Source: Myxococcales bacterium (GTDB lineage Bacteria > Myxococcota_A > Polyangia > Haliangiales > Haliangiaceae). Taken from it: 33,853 nucleotides of DNA. The notes under the pieces were generated by a model. The model searched no databases, had not been told where the DNA came from, and was given only the letters and a program-made list of their open reading frames with translations. Location of the stretch: the NCBI GenBank assembly GCA_005779305.1, contig SXJR01000182.1, positions 1-33,853 of the forward strand, given 5' to 3'. Numbering within the stretch: position 1 is the stretch's first letter; every line of letters begins with the position of its first letter. The translations under genes were made by a program, and so were the position numbers. Positions 7,368-16,766 of this stretch are shown in pieces.

Positions 7368-9089
7368 CTACAGCTTGGCCAGGCGCGCGCGGATCTGCTC
7401 GGCGTCGGCCGCGTCCGGCGCGAGCTGGAGGTACGTCCGGAATGATCTCGCGGCGCGCGTGCGGTCGCCTTTGCGCTCGTAGGCCATGCCCAAGCCACGG
7501 TGAGCGGGAGCGTAGCGCGGATCGCGCTGGAGCGCGGCCTGAAAGCGCCCGATCGCGCCGCCGGTGTCGCCGGCGACGAACTTGCCCAGACCGTCCTTGT
7601 AGAGGGCGCGTGCCGAGGTGGGTTCGGTGCGTTCGGGGTCCGTGCGATCGACCTTGCCGTTGCGCCCGCTCTTGGGTTCGGGCGCGGCGTCGGGCTCGGG
7701 GACCGACGCGTCGAGCCGATCGACCGAGGCCTCGACGCTCCCGTCGCTGAGCGGATCGACACCCGCCACGCCGGCATCGATCACCGCCGGCGCGCGGGGC
7801 TCGGCGCTGGAGAGGCCGCCGCCGCTGGCGGCGGTCGAGCGCGAGTCGCCTCGCGTCGCCACGAAGATCACCAGCAGCAGCGCGAACGCGCCGGCCGCGA
7901 TCGCGATCGCCACCCGCCGCCGCGCGCGGGCGCGAGGTGGCTCGATGAGCTGGACCGCGCTGCCCTCGAGCAGCTCGAGCTCACCATCGCCGGCCGGCGT
8001 GTCGCCGGGCGCGGTCGGCCGGCGAACCGCGCCGTGGGCGCCTTCGACCACCTCCTCGGCGCTGGCCGGGGTGTTGCTGATCGGCTCGTCGTCGTGCGCG
8101 CTCATGCGCTCGATGACCTCGGGGCGCGGATCCTCGCGCGCGCCCAGATCGCGCAGCACCTCCTTGCGCGCGGCGATCTGGGTCGCGAAGGTGGTGCGCA
8201 TGAAGCGCGCGATCGGCTCGCTGTCGCCGCTCCAGTTGGCGCCGCGCAGGACCGCCATCAGGTCGTCGTGCATGGCCCGCGCGGTCTGGTAGCGCTCGGT
8301 CGGATCGCGGGCCAGCGTCTTCATGCACACGTCGTCGAGGTCCTTGGTCACGGACAGCGCGAACTTGCTGGGCGGATCGACGCTGCCGGTGCGGATGCGC
8401 GCGAAGGTCTCCTCCTCGGTCTTGGCCGCGAACAGACGGCGCAGCACCAGCGACTCCCACAGCACCACGCCGAGCGCCCAGACGTCGGATCGACGATCGG
8501 CGTGGGCGCCCTCGAACAGCTCGGGCGACAGGTACCCTGCCTTGCCCTTGACCAGGCCGGCGTCCTCGCTCGTGCGCACCTTGGCCACGCCGAAGTCGAC
8601 CAGCTTGACCTGGCCGGTGTAGAGGACGATCACGTTGCCGGGCGTCACGTCCTGATGCACCAGCTCGAGCGGGTCGCCCTTGAGATCGCGCAGCTCGTGA
8701 GCGGCGTGCAGGCCGGCGGCGCAGTCGGCGATGATGCGGGCGGTCGAGAACGGATCGAGCCGCGGGCCGGTCCGCGACGCCTTGAGGATCGCCGCGAGCG
8801 ACTCGCCCTCCAGGTACTCCATGGCGATGAAGTAGGTGCCCTTCTCTTCGCCCAGATCGTAGATGTCGACCACGTTGGGGTGCTTGACCAGGGCCGCGAT
8901 GCGGGCCTCGTCGAGCAAGGCTTCGGCCAGCGCCGGCTTGGACGCCAGCTTGGGGTGTACCAGCTTGACCACCACCAGCTTCTGGAACTTCTTGGGTCCG
9001 CGCTGGCGGGCGAGGTGCACCTCCGCCATGCCGCCCTCGCCGATCTTGGCGACGAGCTCGTACCTGCCCAGCCGACGTGGGGCGGTCAT
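7368..9089 (-). CDS. Hanks-type Ser/Thr protein kinase with membrane segment and TPR tail
   Basis: A 573-residue kinase. The ATG at 9087-9089 starts MTAPRRLGRYEL, right before the kinase domain; the open frame continues upstream without support. The kinase domain (about 10-275) has the Gly loop GEGGMAEV, Lys42 in VVVKLV, catalytic HQDVTPGN at 145-152, DFG at 165-167 and SPE at 188-190. The usual HRD is HQD here, so it is a non-RD kinase that may not need activation-loop phosphorylation (inference). A linker to about 390 is followed by one membrane segment (about 392-412), an Asp/Ala/Pro-rich stretch and two TPR-like repeats (about 505-573) on the outer side. It heads the row of envelope proteins down to pcm and probably signals from the envelope to the cytoplasm, substrate unknown. 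Confidence 0.93.
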   Translation of the reverse strand: MTAPRRLGRYELVAKIGEGGMAEVHLARQRGPKKFQKLVVVKLVHPKLASKPALAEALLDEARIAALVKHPNVVDIYDLGEEKGTYFIAMEYLEGESLAAILKASRTGPRLDPFSTARIIADCAAGLHAAHELRDLKGDPLELVHQDVTPGNVIVLYTGQVKLVDFGVAKVRTSEDAGLVKGKAGYLSPELFEGAHADRRSDVWALGVVLWESLVLRRLFAAKTEEETFARIRTGSVDPPSKFALSVTKDLDDVCMKTLARDPTERYQTARAMHDDLMAVLRGANWSGDSEPIARFMRTTFATQIAARKEVLRDLGAREDPRPEVIERMSAHDDEPISNTPASAEEVVEGAHGAVRRPTAPGDTPAGDGELELLEGSAVQLIEPPRARARRRVAIAIAAGAFALLLVIFVATRGDSRSTAASGGGLSSAEPRAPAVIDAGVAGVDPLSDGSVEASVDRLDASVPEPDAAPEPKSGRNGKVDRTDPERTEPTSARALYKDGLGKFVAGDTGGAIGRFQAALQRDPRYAPAHRGLGMAYERKGDRTRAARSFRTYLQLAPDAADAEQIRARLAKL

Positions 9090-9100
9090 GTCCCGGCGAC

Positions 9101-9106
9101 ATTGTA
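9101..9106 (-). promoter_or_regulatory. Possible -10 box for the kinase gene
   Basis: TACAAT on the minus strand matches five of six bases of the sigma-70 -10 consensus, 11 bases before the ATG at 9089. No convincing -35 box is present at 16-18 bp. If used, the 5' leader would be only a few bases long. Confidence 0.3.
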
Positions 9107-9154
9107 GCGCGCGGCGTAACCTCCGGCGCGGACTCCCGTACCATCGCGACCACC

Positions 9155-10276
9155 ATGGAACCGCACTGGACCGACCTCGGACCCGTCGACGAGCTGAAGC
9201 GGACGCCCCTGCAGCAGCGCATGGTCGGCCGGACCGCCATCGCCCTCTCCTGCGTCGACGGGCGCTTCGCAGCGATCTCGGGGGTCTGCAACCATGTGGG
9301 TGGTCCGCTCGGGGAGGGACGGCTCGACGGCGACTACGTCGTCTGTCCTTGGCACAACTACAAGTTCCATCGGGCCACGGGCGAGGGTGAGCCCGGCTAC
9401 GAGGCCGACCTGGTCCCTCGCTTCGAGCTCCACGAGGAGGGCGGTCGCCTCTACATCGACCTCGATTCGGCCACCAGGCGACAGAAGGCCAAACACGCCC
9501 GCCATCCCCTGGATCGGCCGCTCGGCCGCGAACCCGGCGGTCTGCGCGTGGTCGGGATCTCGACCACCAACATGGACGTCGCCAACCCGCGCTACTCGAC
9601 GTCGGACGCCTTGCTCGAGACCGCACTCGAGCACGCCGGGAAGGTCGGCTGCGAGACCAGGCTCATCCGCCTGCGCGAGCTCGCGTTCCGAACCTGCGAG
9701 GGCTACTACTCGAAGGCGGCGCGGGCCTGCACCTGGCCATGCTCGATCACGCAGATGGATCCGGGCGACCAGCTCGATCGCGTCTACGAGGCGATGGTGT
9801 TCTGGGCCGACGTGGTGCTGGTCTCGACGCCGATCCGCTGGGGCGTGGCCAGCTCGCTCTACTTCAAGATGGCCGAGCGCCTCAACTGCGTGCAGAACCA
9901 GATCACGCTGCGCAACCGGGTCATGCTCAAGAACAAGGTTGCGTCGTTCATCATCACCGGCGGCCAGGACAACGTGCAGGGTGTCGCCGGCCAGGCGCTC
10001 TGCTTCTTCTCCGAGCTCGGTTGCCAGTTTCCGCAGTTCCCGTACGTCGCCCACTCGCGCGGCTGGTCGGCCGAGGACATGGAGGAGAACGTCGACTACG
10101 TGAAGCACAGCGCGGAGCTGCATGAGGGCACCCGCGCGCTGGTCGATCGCGCCGTCGATCTGGCCCGGCGCCTGGCGGCGACCGCGCCGGCGGAGCATCA
10201 GCACCGGGCGGGGCGGAAGGCGTCGGGGTACTTGTCGGCGAAGCCGTCGTTGCCGGTGGTGATCGGCGACGACTGA
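9155..10276 (+). CDS. Rieske ferredoxin domain fused to NAD(P)H-dependent FMN reductase-type flavoprotein
   Basis: A 373-residue protein starting at the ATG at 9155; the open frame runs about 26 codons further upstream without support. Residues about 5-105 are a Rieske [2Fe-2S] domain with CNH (Cys45, His47) and CPWH (Cys64, His67). From about 130 to 350 there is a flavodoxin-like FMN reductase fold: LRVVGIS at the first strand, STPIRWG for flavin binding, and IITGGQDNVQG. Three cysteines (181, 192, 196) sit where iron-sulfur flavoproteins of this superfamily carry theirs, so a second cluster is possible. The chain could pass electrons between NAD(P)H, flavin and the Rieske cluster in one polypeptide. 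The partner oxygenase or acceptor is not encoded nearby; the next gene is an agmatinase-family enzyme. Confidence 0.88.
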   Translation: MEPHWTDLGPVDELKRTPLQQRMVGRTAIALSCVDGRFAAISGVCNHVGGPLGEGRLDGDYVVCPWHNYKFHRATGEGEPGYEADLVPRFELHEEGGRLYIDLDSATRRQKAKHARHPLDRPLGREPGGLRVVGISTTNMDVANPRYSTSDALLETALEHAGKVGCETRLIRLRELAFRTCEGYYSKAARACTWPCSITQMDPGDQLDRVYEAMVFWADVVLVSTPIRWGVASSLYFKMAERLNCVQNQITLRNRVMLKNKVASFIITGGQDNVQGVAGQALCFFSELGCQFPQFPYVAHSRGWSAEDMEENVDYVKHSAELHEGTRALVDRAVDLARRLAATAPAEHQHRAGRKASGYLSAKPSLPVVIGDD

Positions 10277-10355
10277 GCTGCCGCCTGGTCGAGCAGCGCG
10301 CGCGATCGGCGGTGTTCCGGGTGTTCGAACTGAACTTTGGGGTTAGGGTCGCGGC

Positions 10356-11393
10356 ATGCGGGACTTCGACCCCAACGCGGCCGCCAGCCCCGACAGCGGC
10401 ATCTTCTGCCTTCCACACACGCCGGACGAGGCGGCTGTCGTGCTGGTGCCGGTGCCGTGGGAGGTCACGACGTCGTACCGGACCGGGACGGCGCAGGGGC
10501 CGGCGGCGATCCTCGCGGCCTCGCGTCAGATCGATCTCTTCGACGTCGAGACCGGCCGGCCGTGGACGCGCGGGATCGCGATGCTCGACGAGTCGGCCGA
10601 CGTTCGCGCCTGGAACGCCGAGGGCCGCGCGCTGGCCGAGCCGGTGATCGAGCTCGGCGGTCGCGTCGACGGCGACGCCGGGCTCGAGGCCGCCCGCGCG
10701 CGTGTCAACGAGCTGGGCGAACATCTGAACGCCTGGGTCCGTGCCGAGACGTCGCGCTGGCTCGACGCGGGCAAACTCGTCGGCATCGTCGGCGGCGATC
10801 ACTCGGTGCCGTTCGGCGCGATCCAGGCGATCGCGGCGCGTCATCCCGGGCTCGGCATCCTGCACGTCGACGCGCACGCCGATCTGCGCGACGCCTACGA
10901 GGGCTTCACCTGGTCGCACGCGTCGATCATGTACAACGTGGTCGAGCGCATTCCCGATGTCGCGCGCATCGTCCAGGTCGGCATCCGCGACCTGTGTGAG
11001 GCCGAGGCCGAGATGATCCAGCGCTCCGAGCGACGCGTGGTCACCCACTTCGACGCCGAGCTGGCGTCCCGCCGGTTTGGCGGCGAGGGTTGGGCCACGC
11101 AGTGCGAGCGCGTGCTCGAGGCGTTGCCCGAGAAGGTCTACATCTCGTTCGACATCGACGGCCTCGATCCGGCCTCGTGTCCCCACACCGGAACCCCGGT
11201 GCCGGGAGGGCTGCAGTTCCTCGAGGCGCAGTTCCTGATCGGTCAGGTCGTGCGCAGCGGCCGCACCATCGTCGGCTTCGACCTCAACGAGGTAGCCCCC
11301 GGCGCGCCCGGCGATGAATGGGACGCCAACGTCGGGATGCGGGTCCTCTACAAGATGATCGGCTGGGCGCTGCGCTCGCAGGGGCAGATCTGA
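10356..11393 (+). CDS. Agmatinase/arginase-family ureohydrolase
   Basis: A 345-residue manganese-dependent ureohydrolase. All six metal ligands are present: GGDHS (His149), HVDAHADLRD (Asp172, His174, Asp176) and FDIDGLDP (Asp266, Asp268). The family hydrolyses agmatine to putrescine and urea, or arginine to ornithine and urea, or related guanidino compounds. The residues around the active site (DAHADLR, WSHAS, PVPGG) look more agmatinase-like than arginase-like, but substrate cannot be fixed by eye; other guanidino acids are possible. The chain is somewhat longer than the usual about 300 residues because of an insertion at about 85-135. The GTTAGGG before the ATG is a weak ribosome site. It follows the Rieske flavoprotein after 79 bp. 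Confidence 0.9.
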   Translation: MRDFDPNAAASPDSGIFCLPHTPDEAAVVLVPVPWEVTTSYRTGTAQGPAAILAASRQIDLFDVETGRPWTRGIAMLDESADVRAWNAEGRALAEPVIELGGRVDGDAGLEAARARVNELGEHLNAWVRAETSRWLDAGKLVGIVGGDHSVPFGAIQAIAARHPGLGILHVDAHADLRDAYEGFTWSHASIMYNVVERIPDVARIVQVGIRDLCEAEAEMIQRSERRVVTHFDAELASRRFGGEGWATQCERVLEALPEKVYISFDIDGLDPASCPHTGTPVPGGLQFLEAQFLIGQVVRSGRTIVGFDLNEVAPGAPGDEWDANVGMRVLYKMIGWALRSQGQI

Positions 11394-11402
11394 AGGGCGC
11401 CG

Positions 11403-12002
11403 TCACTCGAACCAGAACCCCAGCGTCATGTGCACGCCGAAGCCCGTCACCTTCGGCGCATCGATCGCCGTGCCGGCCTTCGCCGTCAGGTCGTGATCGA
11501 ACGTCGGGCCGACACCGATCAGCACCTGCGGGTACGGGTTGAACATGAACGGCGCCGACACCGACAGCCGCGTTCCGCGCACCGTGTACTCGGTGGTCTG
11601 GGTCTGGAACGTCCCGTTGCCGAACGACAACCCGGCCCGCATCCACAGCGACGCGACCGCGCCCAGCGGGAGGACGTAGCCGGCGCGGCCACCGAACCGG
11701 AAGATCTTGGCGGTGTCGTAGCCCTCGACACCGGAGACCTCGCCATCGATGCCGAAGTCGATGCCGAACGAGATGCGGCGAAACGAGGTGTAGTCGCCGG
11801 CGACGTGGAACGAGAAGCGGGTCCGGGTCTCGTCCTCCGCGCCCTCGATGCGGATGGTGTCGCGCTGGTAGTCCAGCGCGGCGGCGGTGGTGACGATGTA
11901 CTGGCCCTGCTCGCCGAACGGGCGGGCCTGGGCCGGCGAGGCCCCGAGGACGAGGACGAGGGCGACGATGGGAGCGAGCGAACGGCTGGTCCGGAGCGGC
12001 AT
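11403..12002 (-). CDS. Probable outer-membrane beta-barrel protein
   Basis: A 199-residue protein if the ATG at 12000-12002 is used, which puts a classic signal peptide (about 1-27, ending AQA) at the N-terminus; the open frame runs further upstream without support. The mature chain alternates polar and hydrophobic residues in strand-like runs (FSFHVAGDYTSF, FRFGGRAGYVLPLG, MRAGLSFGNGTF) and ends in GFWFE, with aromatic residues near the C-terminus, as in small outer-membrane barrels. It is rich in Gly and has no cysteine. It is convergent with the agmatinase gene and divergent from the DUF4157-transglutaminase gene, sharing a 161-bp upstream region with it. No specific family is recognised. 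Confidence 0.72.
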   Translation of the reverse strand: MPLRTSRSLAPIVALVLVLGASPAQARPFGEQGQYIVTTAAALDYQRDTIRIEGAEDETRTRFSFHVAGDYTSFRRISFGIDFGIDGEVSGVEGYDTAKIFRFGGRAGYVLPLGAVASLWMRAGLSFGNGTFQTQTTEYTVRGTRLSVSAPFMFNPYPQVLIGVGPTFDHDLTAKAGTAIDAPKVTGFGVHMTLGFWFE

Positions 12003-12163
12003 GGGCGGAACGGATGTCAGCACGGCAGGTTGGGCGTGGCAGCTAGCATCGAGTGACGCGGTGCGACGGGAGGGCCTCGCATCTCGCCCCACATCGGGGG
12101 AGGTCGCCGGTCCTCCGGACGTACTAAGGTGGCAAACTCTGCACACTCAGCCCCGAGGGCCCC

Positions 12164-13513
12164 ATGAGCGAGAACGACCGCGACCGCAGCTCTTCGTCTG
12201 ACGATCTGTTGACCACCACACAGGCCGTCCAGCGCGCCGCCGGCAAACGCAGCCTGGTCGAGAGCCGATATCCTCTGGCGGTCCAGCTCCACGGCGCCGT
12301 CCAGGCCGCCGGGGGCGCCCTCGACAGCGATCAGGTCCATGCCACCGCCGATGCAGGCTTCGGCGGCGCCGCCGAGAAGCTGCCGTTCATGGACGCGATC
12401 CAGAAGTCGTTCGGCTCGCACGACGTGTCCGGCGTGAAGGCCCACACCGGCGCCGAGGCCTCGGCGGCGAGCACCTCGCTCGGCGCCACCGCCTACGCCA
12501 AGGGCAACGACATCGCCTTCGGCGGCTCGCCCGATCTTCACACCGCCGCTCACGAGGCCGCGCACGTGGTGCAGCAGCGCGCCGGCGTGAGCCTGAAGGG
12601 CGGCGTCGGCGAGAGCGGCGACGCCTACGAGCGTCACGCCGACGAGGTCGCCGACGCGGTCGTGCGCGGCGGCAACGCCGAGCCGATCCTCAACAAGATG
12701 GCGGGCGGGCCCGGTGAGGGCGTCGCCGCGTTGCAGTCGAAGAAGAACGCGGTCCAGTTCATCGGCGTCCCGCTCGATCAGGCGCTGCCCGAGGGCGAGA
12801 AGCCTCCCGAATTCGGTGAGGACAAGGGCACGCAGCGTCGCTGGTCGCCCGAGCAGTACATCGCGCAGTGGGAGAAGGAGCAGGGCCGCAAGATGACCGC
12901 GCAAGAGCGCGCCACCATCGATCGCGGTTGCATCGGCATCACCGCCCAGAACATCGCCGGCGGCGGCAACCCGCTCGACTACGCCGAGGGCATCTGGGGT
13001 GACTTCGAGCACGCCCAGAAGGCGATGAACGACAAGAACAAGCTGCTCAACGACGCGGCCGCGGCCGGCGGCCAGGTCGATCCGACCCGCTACGTCTTGT
13101 TCGCCAAGCTGTTCTGGTCGAATCAGTCCGACGACTACGACGAGCGCTTCAAACCCGACGAAGACGCCTTCAAGCCCGATCCGAAGACCGGCGAGGTCGA
13201 CATGACCGGTTACGAGTACAAGGCCCAGTCGCGGATCAAGAAGGATCCCAAGACCGGCGCCGACATCAAGAGTAGCTACATCAACTTCGACTATGGCTTC
13301 TGGGACGAGTCGTCGAACTGCTTCTGGCACGCCAACCACATGCAGTACAAGGATCCGGTCAAGCGCGCCGAGAGCCCGATGATGGTGCTGCAGAGCACCA
13401 GGTCGAAGTTCGTGAAGGGCTACTTCGATTTCGACCGCATCATCTTCTGCATCGCCAAGTCCTCGAACTACGATCCGGGCCTGGCGGCCATCACGCACGC
13501 GGGGACCCGTTGA
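12164..13513 (+). CDS. eCIS-core (DUF4157) domain fused to microbial transglutaminase: candidate protein-crosslinking effector
   Basis: A 449-residue protein without signal peptide. Residues about 70-170 are a DUF4157 (eCIS core) domain: VKAHTGAEA, then the zincin-like HEAAHVVQQ (His130, Glu131, His134) and ERHADEVAD; this domain is known from proteins linked to extracellular contractile injection systems. Residues about 225-440 match the Streptomyces mobaraensis transglutaminase: [24 protein letters not shown] (Cys256), [32 protein letters not shown] (Asp376), FWHANH (His389), [12 protein letters not shown]. These equal Cys64, Asp255 and His274 of that enzyme, so the triad is complete. The enzyme family joins Gln side chains to Lys amines. 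Here the DUF4157 part replaces the secretory propeptide. Export route, target and any self-processing are unknown; no eCIS structural gene is in the window. Confidence 0.92.
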   Translation: MSENDRDRSSSSDDLLTTTQAVQRAAGKRSLVESRYPLAVQLHGAVQAAGGALDSDQVHATADAGFGGAAEKLPFMDAIQKSFGSHDVSGVKAHTGAEASAASTSLGATAYAKGNDIAFGGSPDLHTAAHEAAHVVQQRAGVSLKGGVGESGDAYERHADEVADAVVRGGNAEPILNKMAGGPGEGVAALQSKKNAVQFIGVPLDQALPEGEKPPEFGEDKGTQRRWSPEQYIAQWEKEQGRKMTAQERATIDRGCIGITAQNIAGGGNPLDYAEGIWGDFEHAQKAMNDKNKLLNDAAAAGGQVDPTRYVLFAKLFWSNQSDDYDERFKPDEDAFKPDPKTGEVDMTGYEYKAQSRIKKDPKTGADIKSSYINFDYGFWDESSNCFWHANHMQYKDPVKRAESPMMVLQSTRSKFVKGYFDFDRIIFCIAKSSNYDPGLAAITHAGTR

Positions 13514-13582
13514 GATGCTCAGCCTGCGATTAACGCCTTCTGCGCCACCGCTTGGGCGCGTGGGAAAGGACCTCCGCTGATC

Positions 13583-13897
13583 ATGAGCGACCTGGACACC
13601 ACCATCATCGATGCCGATCCGTGGAAGCTGATCGGTCAGCAGGTGACGATCGCCGGCACCGCGCGCGATGCGGCCGAGGGCGCGATCGTCCTCCTGTCGG
13701 ATCGAACGCCGGTCTACGTGAAGGGCCTGTTCTCGTGGGACGACGCCCTCGATCGCAAGCGGGTGGTCGTCACCGGCACGCTGCGTCTCTCCGGCGGCTC
13801 GAACGAACCCCTGGTCAACGCCAACGGCGAGCACAGCCACGGCTCCGAGGGCGACCTGCTGATGATCGTGGACGCGTCCTGGAAGGAAGCTGACTGA
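13583..13897 (+). CDS. Small cytosolic protein, OB-fold-like, downstream of the transglutaminase
   Basis: A 104-residue protein without signal peptide or membrane segment. The pattern [36 protein letters not shown] reads as a run of beta strands with glycine turns, like a small OB-fold. No family is recognised. It starts 69 bp after the DUF4157-transglutaminase gene and ends one base before the next ATG. The next protein (a lipoprotein) has a similar strand pattern, with G-Q-x-V, G, a central L-x-D and a final G-x-L-x-L in the same order, so the two may be distant duplicates, one for the cytoplasm and one for the envelope. A role in neutralising or accompanying the transglutaminase is a hypothesis from position only. 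Confidence 0.75.
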   Translation: MSDLDTTIIDADPWKLIGQQVTIAGTARDAAEGAIVLLSDRTPVYVKGLFSWDDALDRKRVVVTGTLRLSGGSNEPLVNANGEHSHGSEGDLLMIVDASWKEAD

Positions 13898-13898
13898 G

Positions 13899-14315
13899 AT
13901 GCACGAGCTGCGAGGGTTCGCAGTAGCCGCCGGTCTGTTGTCCCTCCTCGTCGCCTGCAGCCAGCCCGACCCCAAGACCGAGAACAAGCCGGTGCAGGCG
14001 GTGGAGAACAAGCCCGTGACCCAGCCTCCGCTCAGCGTCACCACCTTCGATCAGCTCAAGGCCGCCAAGGGGCAGGTCGTGCGGGTCAAGGGACCGGTCC
14101 AGCACGAGAAGCTGGGCGACACCATCCTGGTCGACGGCCTCGACATCCTGTGCCCCGACCTGCGCCTGCCAGATGGTGTGACCGAAGCCGAGCTGCAGGG
14201 CCGGCTCGAGCTCTGGGAGCCGCCGGTCGCCGAGATCAGCGACCGAGGCGAGATCAGTCAGGGTGTGGCCGAGGGCACGACTCGCTGGGTCCTGCGCGAA
14301 TGCACCCGGGTGTAG
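13899..14315 (+). CDS. Lipoprotein with OB-fold-like domain, second gene after the transglutaminase
   Basis: A 138-residue lipoprotein. Residues 1-19 are a signal peptide ending in SLLVAC; Cys20 is the likely lipid site. A Lys/Pro/Glu-rich linker (about 24-45) leads to a domain of about 90 residues: [38 protein letters not shown]. Two cysteines (in ILCPD and RECTRV) could form a disulfide. The strand order resembles the preceding 104-residue protein. Its ATG follows that gene's stop after one base, so the two are translated together. The residue after the lipid Cys is Ser rather than Asp, which by the E. coli rule would favour the outer membrane; this rule is uncertain in Myxococcota. Confidence 0.82.
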   Translation: MHELRGFAVAAGLLSLLVACSQPDPKTENKPVQAVENKPVTQPPLSVTTFDQLKAAKGQVVRVKGPVQHEKLGDTILVDGLDILCPDLRLPDGVTEAELQGRLELWEPPVAEISDRGEISQGVAEGTTRWVLRECTRV

Positions 14316-14327
14316 GCTGGGAGGATC

Positions 14328-14998
14328 ATGCGGATCGCATTCATCGTCGTACCGTCGCTGTTGTTCGCCGTAGGCTGCGGCCGGGTTGAGACCGATCCCG
14401 ACGCCACGGGGCCGGATCCGACGGTGGCGGTGACACCGACGCGCCGACCGTCGATGCACCGATAGGCACGATCGACGCCGCCATCGACGCCACGCCGATC
14501 GACGCGGCGCCGCCAACCGCGCCGTTCGACATCGCCTACACGAGCCGGTGGACCATCATCAACACCACCGGGATCGGCGCGTCGCAGATGGGGCTCATCA
14601 TCAACAAGAGCACCAGCGGTCAGTCCATGGATCTGAGCGTCCCCAACCTGACGGTGGTGAGCTCCACCGACGACAGCGCGGCGGCGACCTTCACGTTCAT
14701 GATCCTCAACCCGGCGACGTACACCCTGCCGGCTCAGCAGGCCGGCGGCCTGCTCATCGGCGCCAACGCGACCCTGATCAACCCGCTGGTCGGCGAGACC
14801 CGGTTCAACACCCAGCGGCCGACCTTCGACTTCAACTTGAGCAACATCCCGATCGCCAACACGACCATCAACGCCTCGGCGGTGGTCCGTCACGGCAACC
14901 AGGTCGCGACGCTCAACTTCGTCTTCACCATTCAGGCCAGCGGCACCAGCGGCGGGACGCCAGCGGCCGCGTCGCGCGTGTCGTCGGTCCCGATGTGA
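14328..14998 (+). pseudogene. Lipoprotein gene interrupted by a frameshift
   Basis: An ATG at 14328 with a GGGAGGATC ribosome site opens a lipoprotein signal (MRIAFIVVPSLLFAVGC, Cys17), but this frame meets TAG at 14463. Another frame, which has a stop at 14387 and no start codon before 14588, continues as GGGDTDAPTVDAP and an Asp/Ala/Pro linker typical of these lipoproteins. It then encodes a domain of about 150 residues (SRWTIINTTGIG ... LNFVFTIQA) ending at 14998. A single lost base near 14420 would join the two parts (Pro, then Asp-Gly-Gly). This may be a real mutation, a sequencing error in a G/C-rich stretch, or less likely recoding. The domain is beta-rich and not recognised. It follows the previous lipoprotein gene after 12 bp. 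Confidence 0.72.
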
Positions 14999-15001
14999 CG
15001 G

Positions 15002-15681
15002 CTACGCGGCGAAGCGCGCCGCGTGCCACGGAACCAGCGCCGGCAGCTCGTCGATGACGACGTCCGCGCCGGCGGCGGACAGCACCTCGGCGGGATCGCT
15101 GCCGGTGGTGATGCCGACGCACACGGCGCCGACGGCGCGGGCGGCGTTGACGTCATGGACGGTGTCGCCGACGACGACCACGGTGTCGGCGGGACCGGCG
15201 CCGGCGCGTTCGACGGCACGGGCCACCAGGACGGCGCGCACCGCCGAGTCGCAGCCGTAGCCGCCGGTGCGATCGAGATCGAAGTGGGGGGCGAGGCCGG
15301 CGTGGTGCAGCTTGATGCGGGCGCCACCGCGGACGTTGCCGGTGGCCACCGCCAGCCGCACCTCCGGCCGCGCCGCCAGCGCGTGTAGGGTGTCGGCGGC
15401 GCCGGGCAGGACCCGCAACGTCGAGCCGGACGTCCCCAGCGCGCGATCGAGCTCCTCGAGGTACGCGGCGATCACTGCCTCCGACTCGCCCTCGGCCGGC
15501 GCTCGGCCCAGCGCCTTCTCGAAGATCTCGTGGACGATGGCCGGATCGGTGCGGCCGGCGGCGCTGATGCCACGGCAGGCGTCGGCGACGCCGTAGCGGG
15601 TCATCATGACCGCCGCCAGCGAACGCGCGCCGGCGCCGCCTGCGCGCACCAGGGTGCCGTCGATGTCGAAGAGATAGTGGA

Positions 15682-15685
<4 letters not shown>
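15002..15685 (-). CDS. HAD-superfamily phosphatase (phosphoglycolate phosphatase-like)
   Basis: A 227-residue cytosolic hydrolase. The GTG at 15683-15685 is chosen because it starts right at the family's first motif, FDIDGTLV (nucleophile Asp7, acid/base Asp9), and overlaps the stop of the protease gene by four bases. A helical cap follows (about 15-85), then VATGNVRGG as motif II, a Lys in IKLHHAGL, and VVVGDTVHDVNAA as motif IV. This is the layout of the Gph/PGMB-like branch that removes phosphate from phosphoglycolate or sugar phosphates; the substrate cannot be told. The longer open frame upstream is part of the protease coding region. Coupling to the protease gene may be only transcriptional. 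Confidence 0.88.
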
Positions 15686-16746
<1,061 letters not shown>

Positions 16747-16766
16747 CGGATGATAGCAGCTACCGC

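Noticed and set aside
12541-12600. HEAAH taken as proof of an active metalloprotease toxin
   Set aside because: The motif is part of the DUF4157 core; activity is not established from it, and the C-terminal transglutaminase is the better-supported catalytic unit.
12017-14044. 675-residue antisense ORF across the transglutaminase locus
   Set aside because: It is opposite a gene with a complete catalytic triad; its composition is the His/Arg/Val/Asp-rich type produced by GC-rich third codon positions.
14387-14463. Programmed ribosomal frameshift in the split lipoprotein gene
   Set aside because: No slippery heptamer followed by a strong structure is visible; a lost base or sequencing error is simpler.
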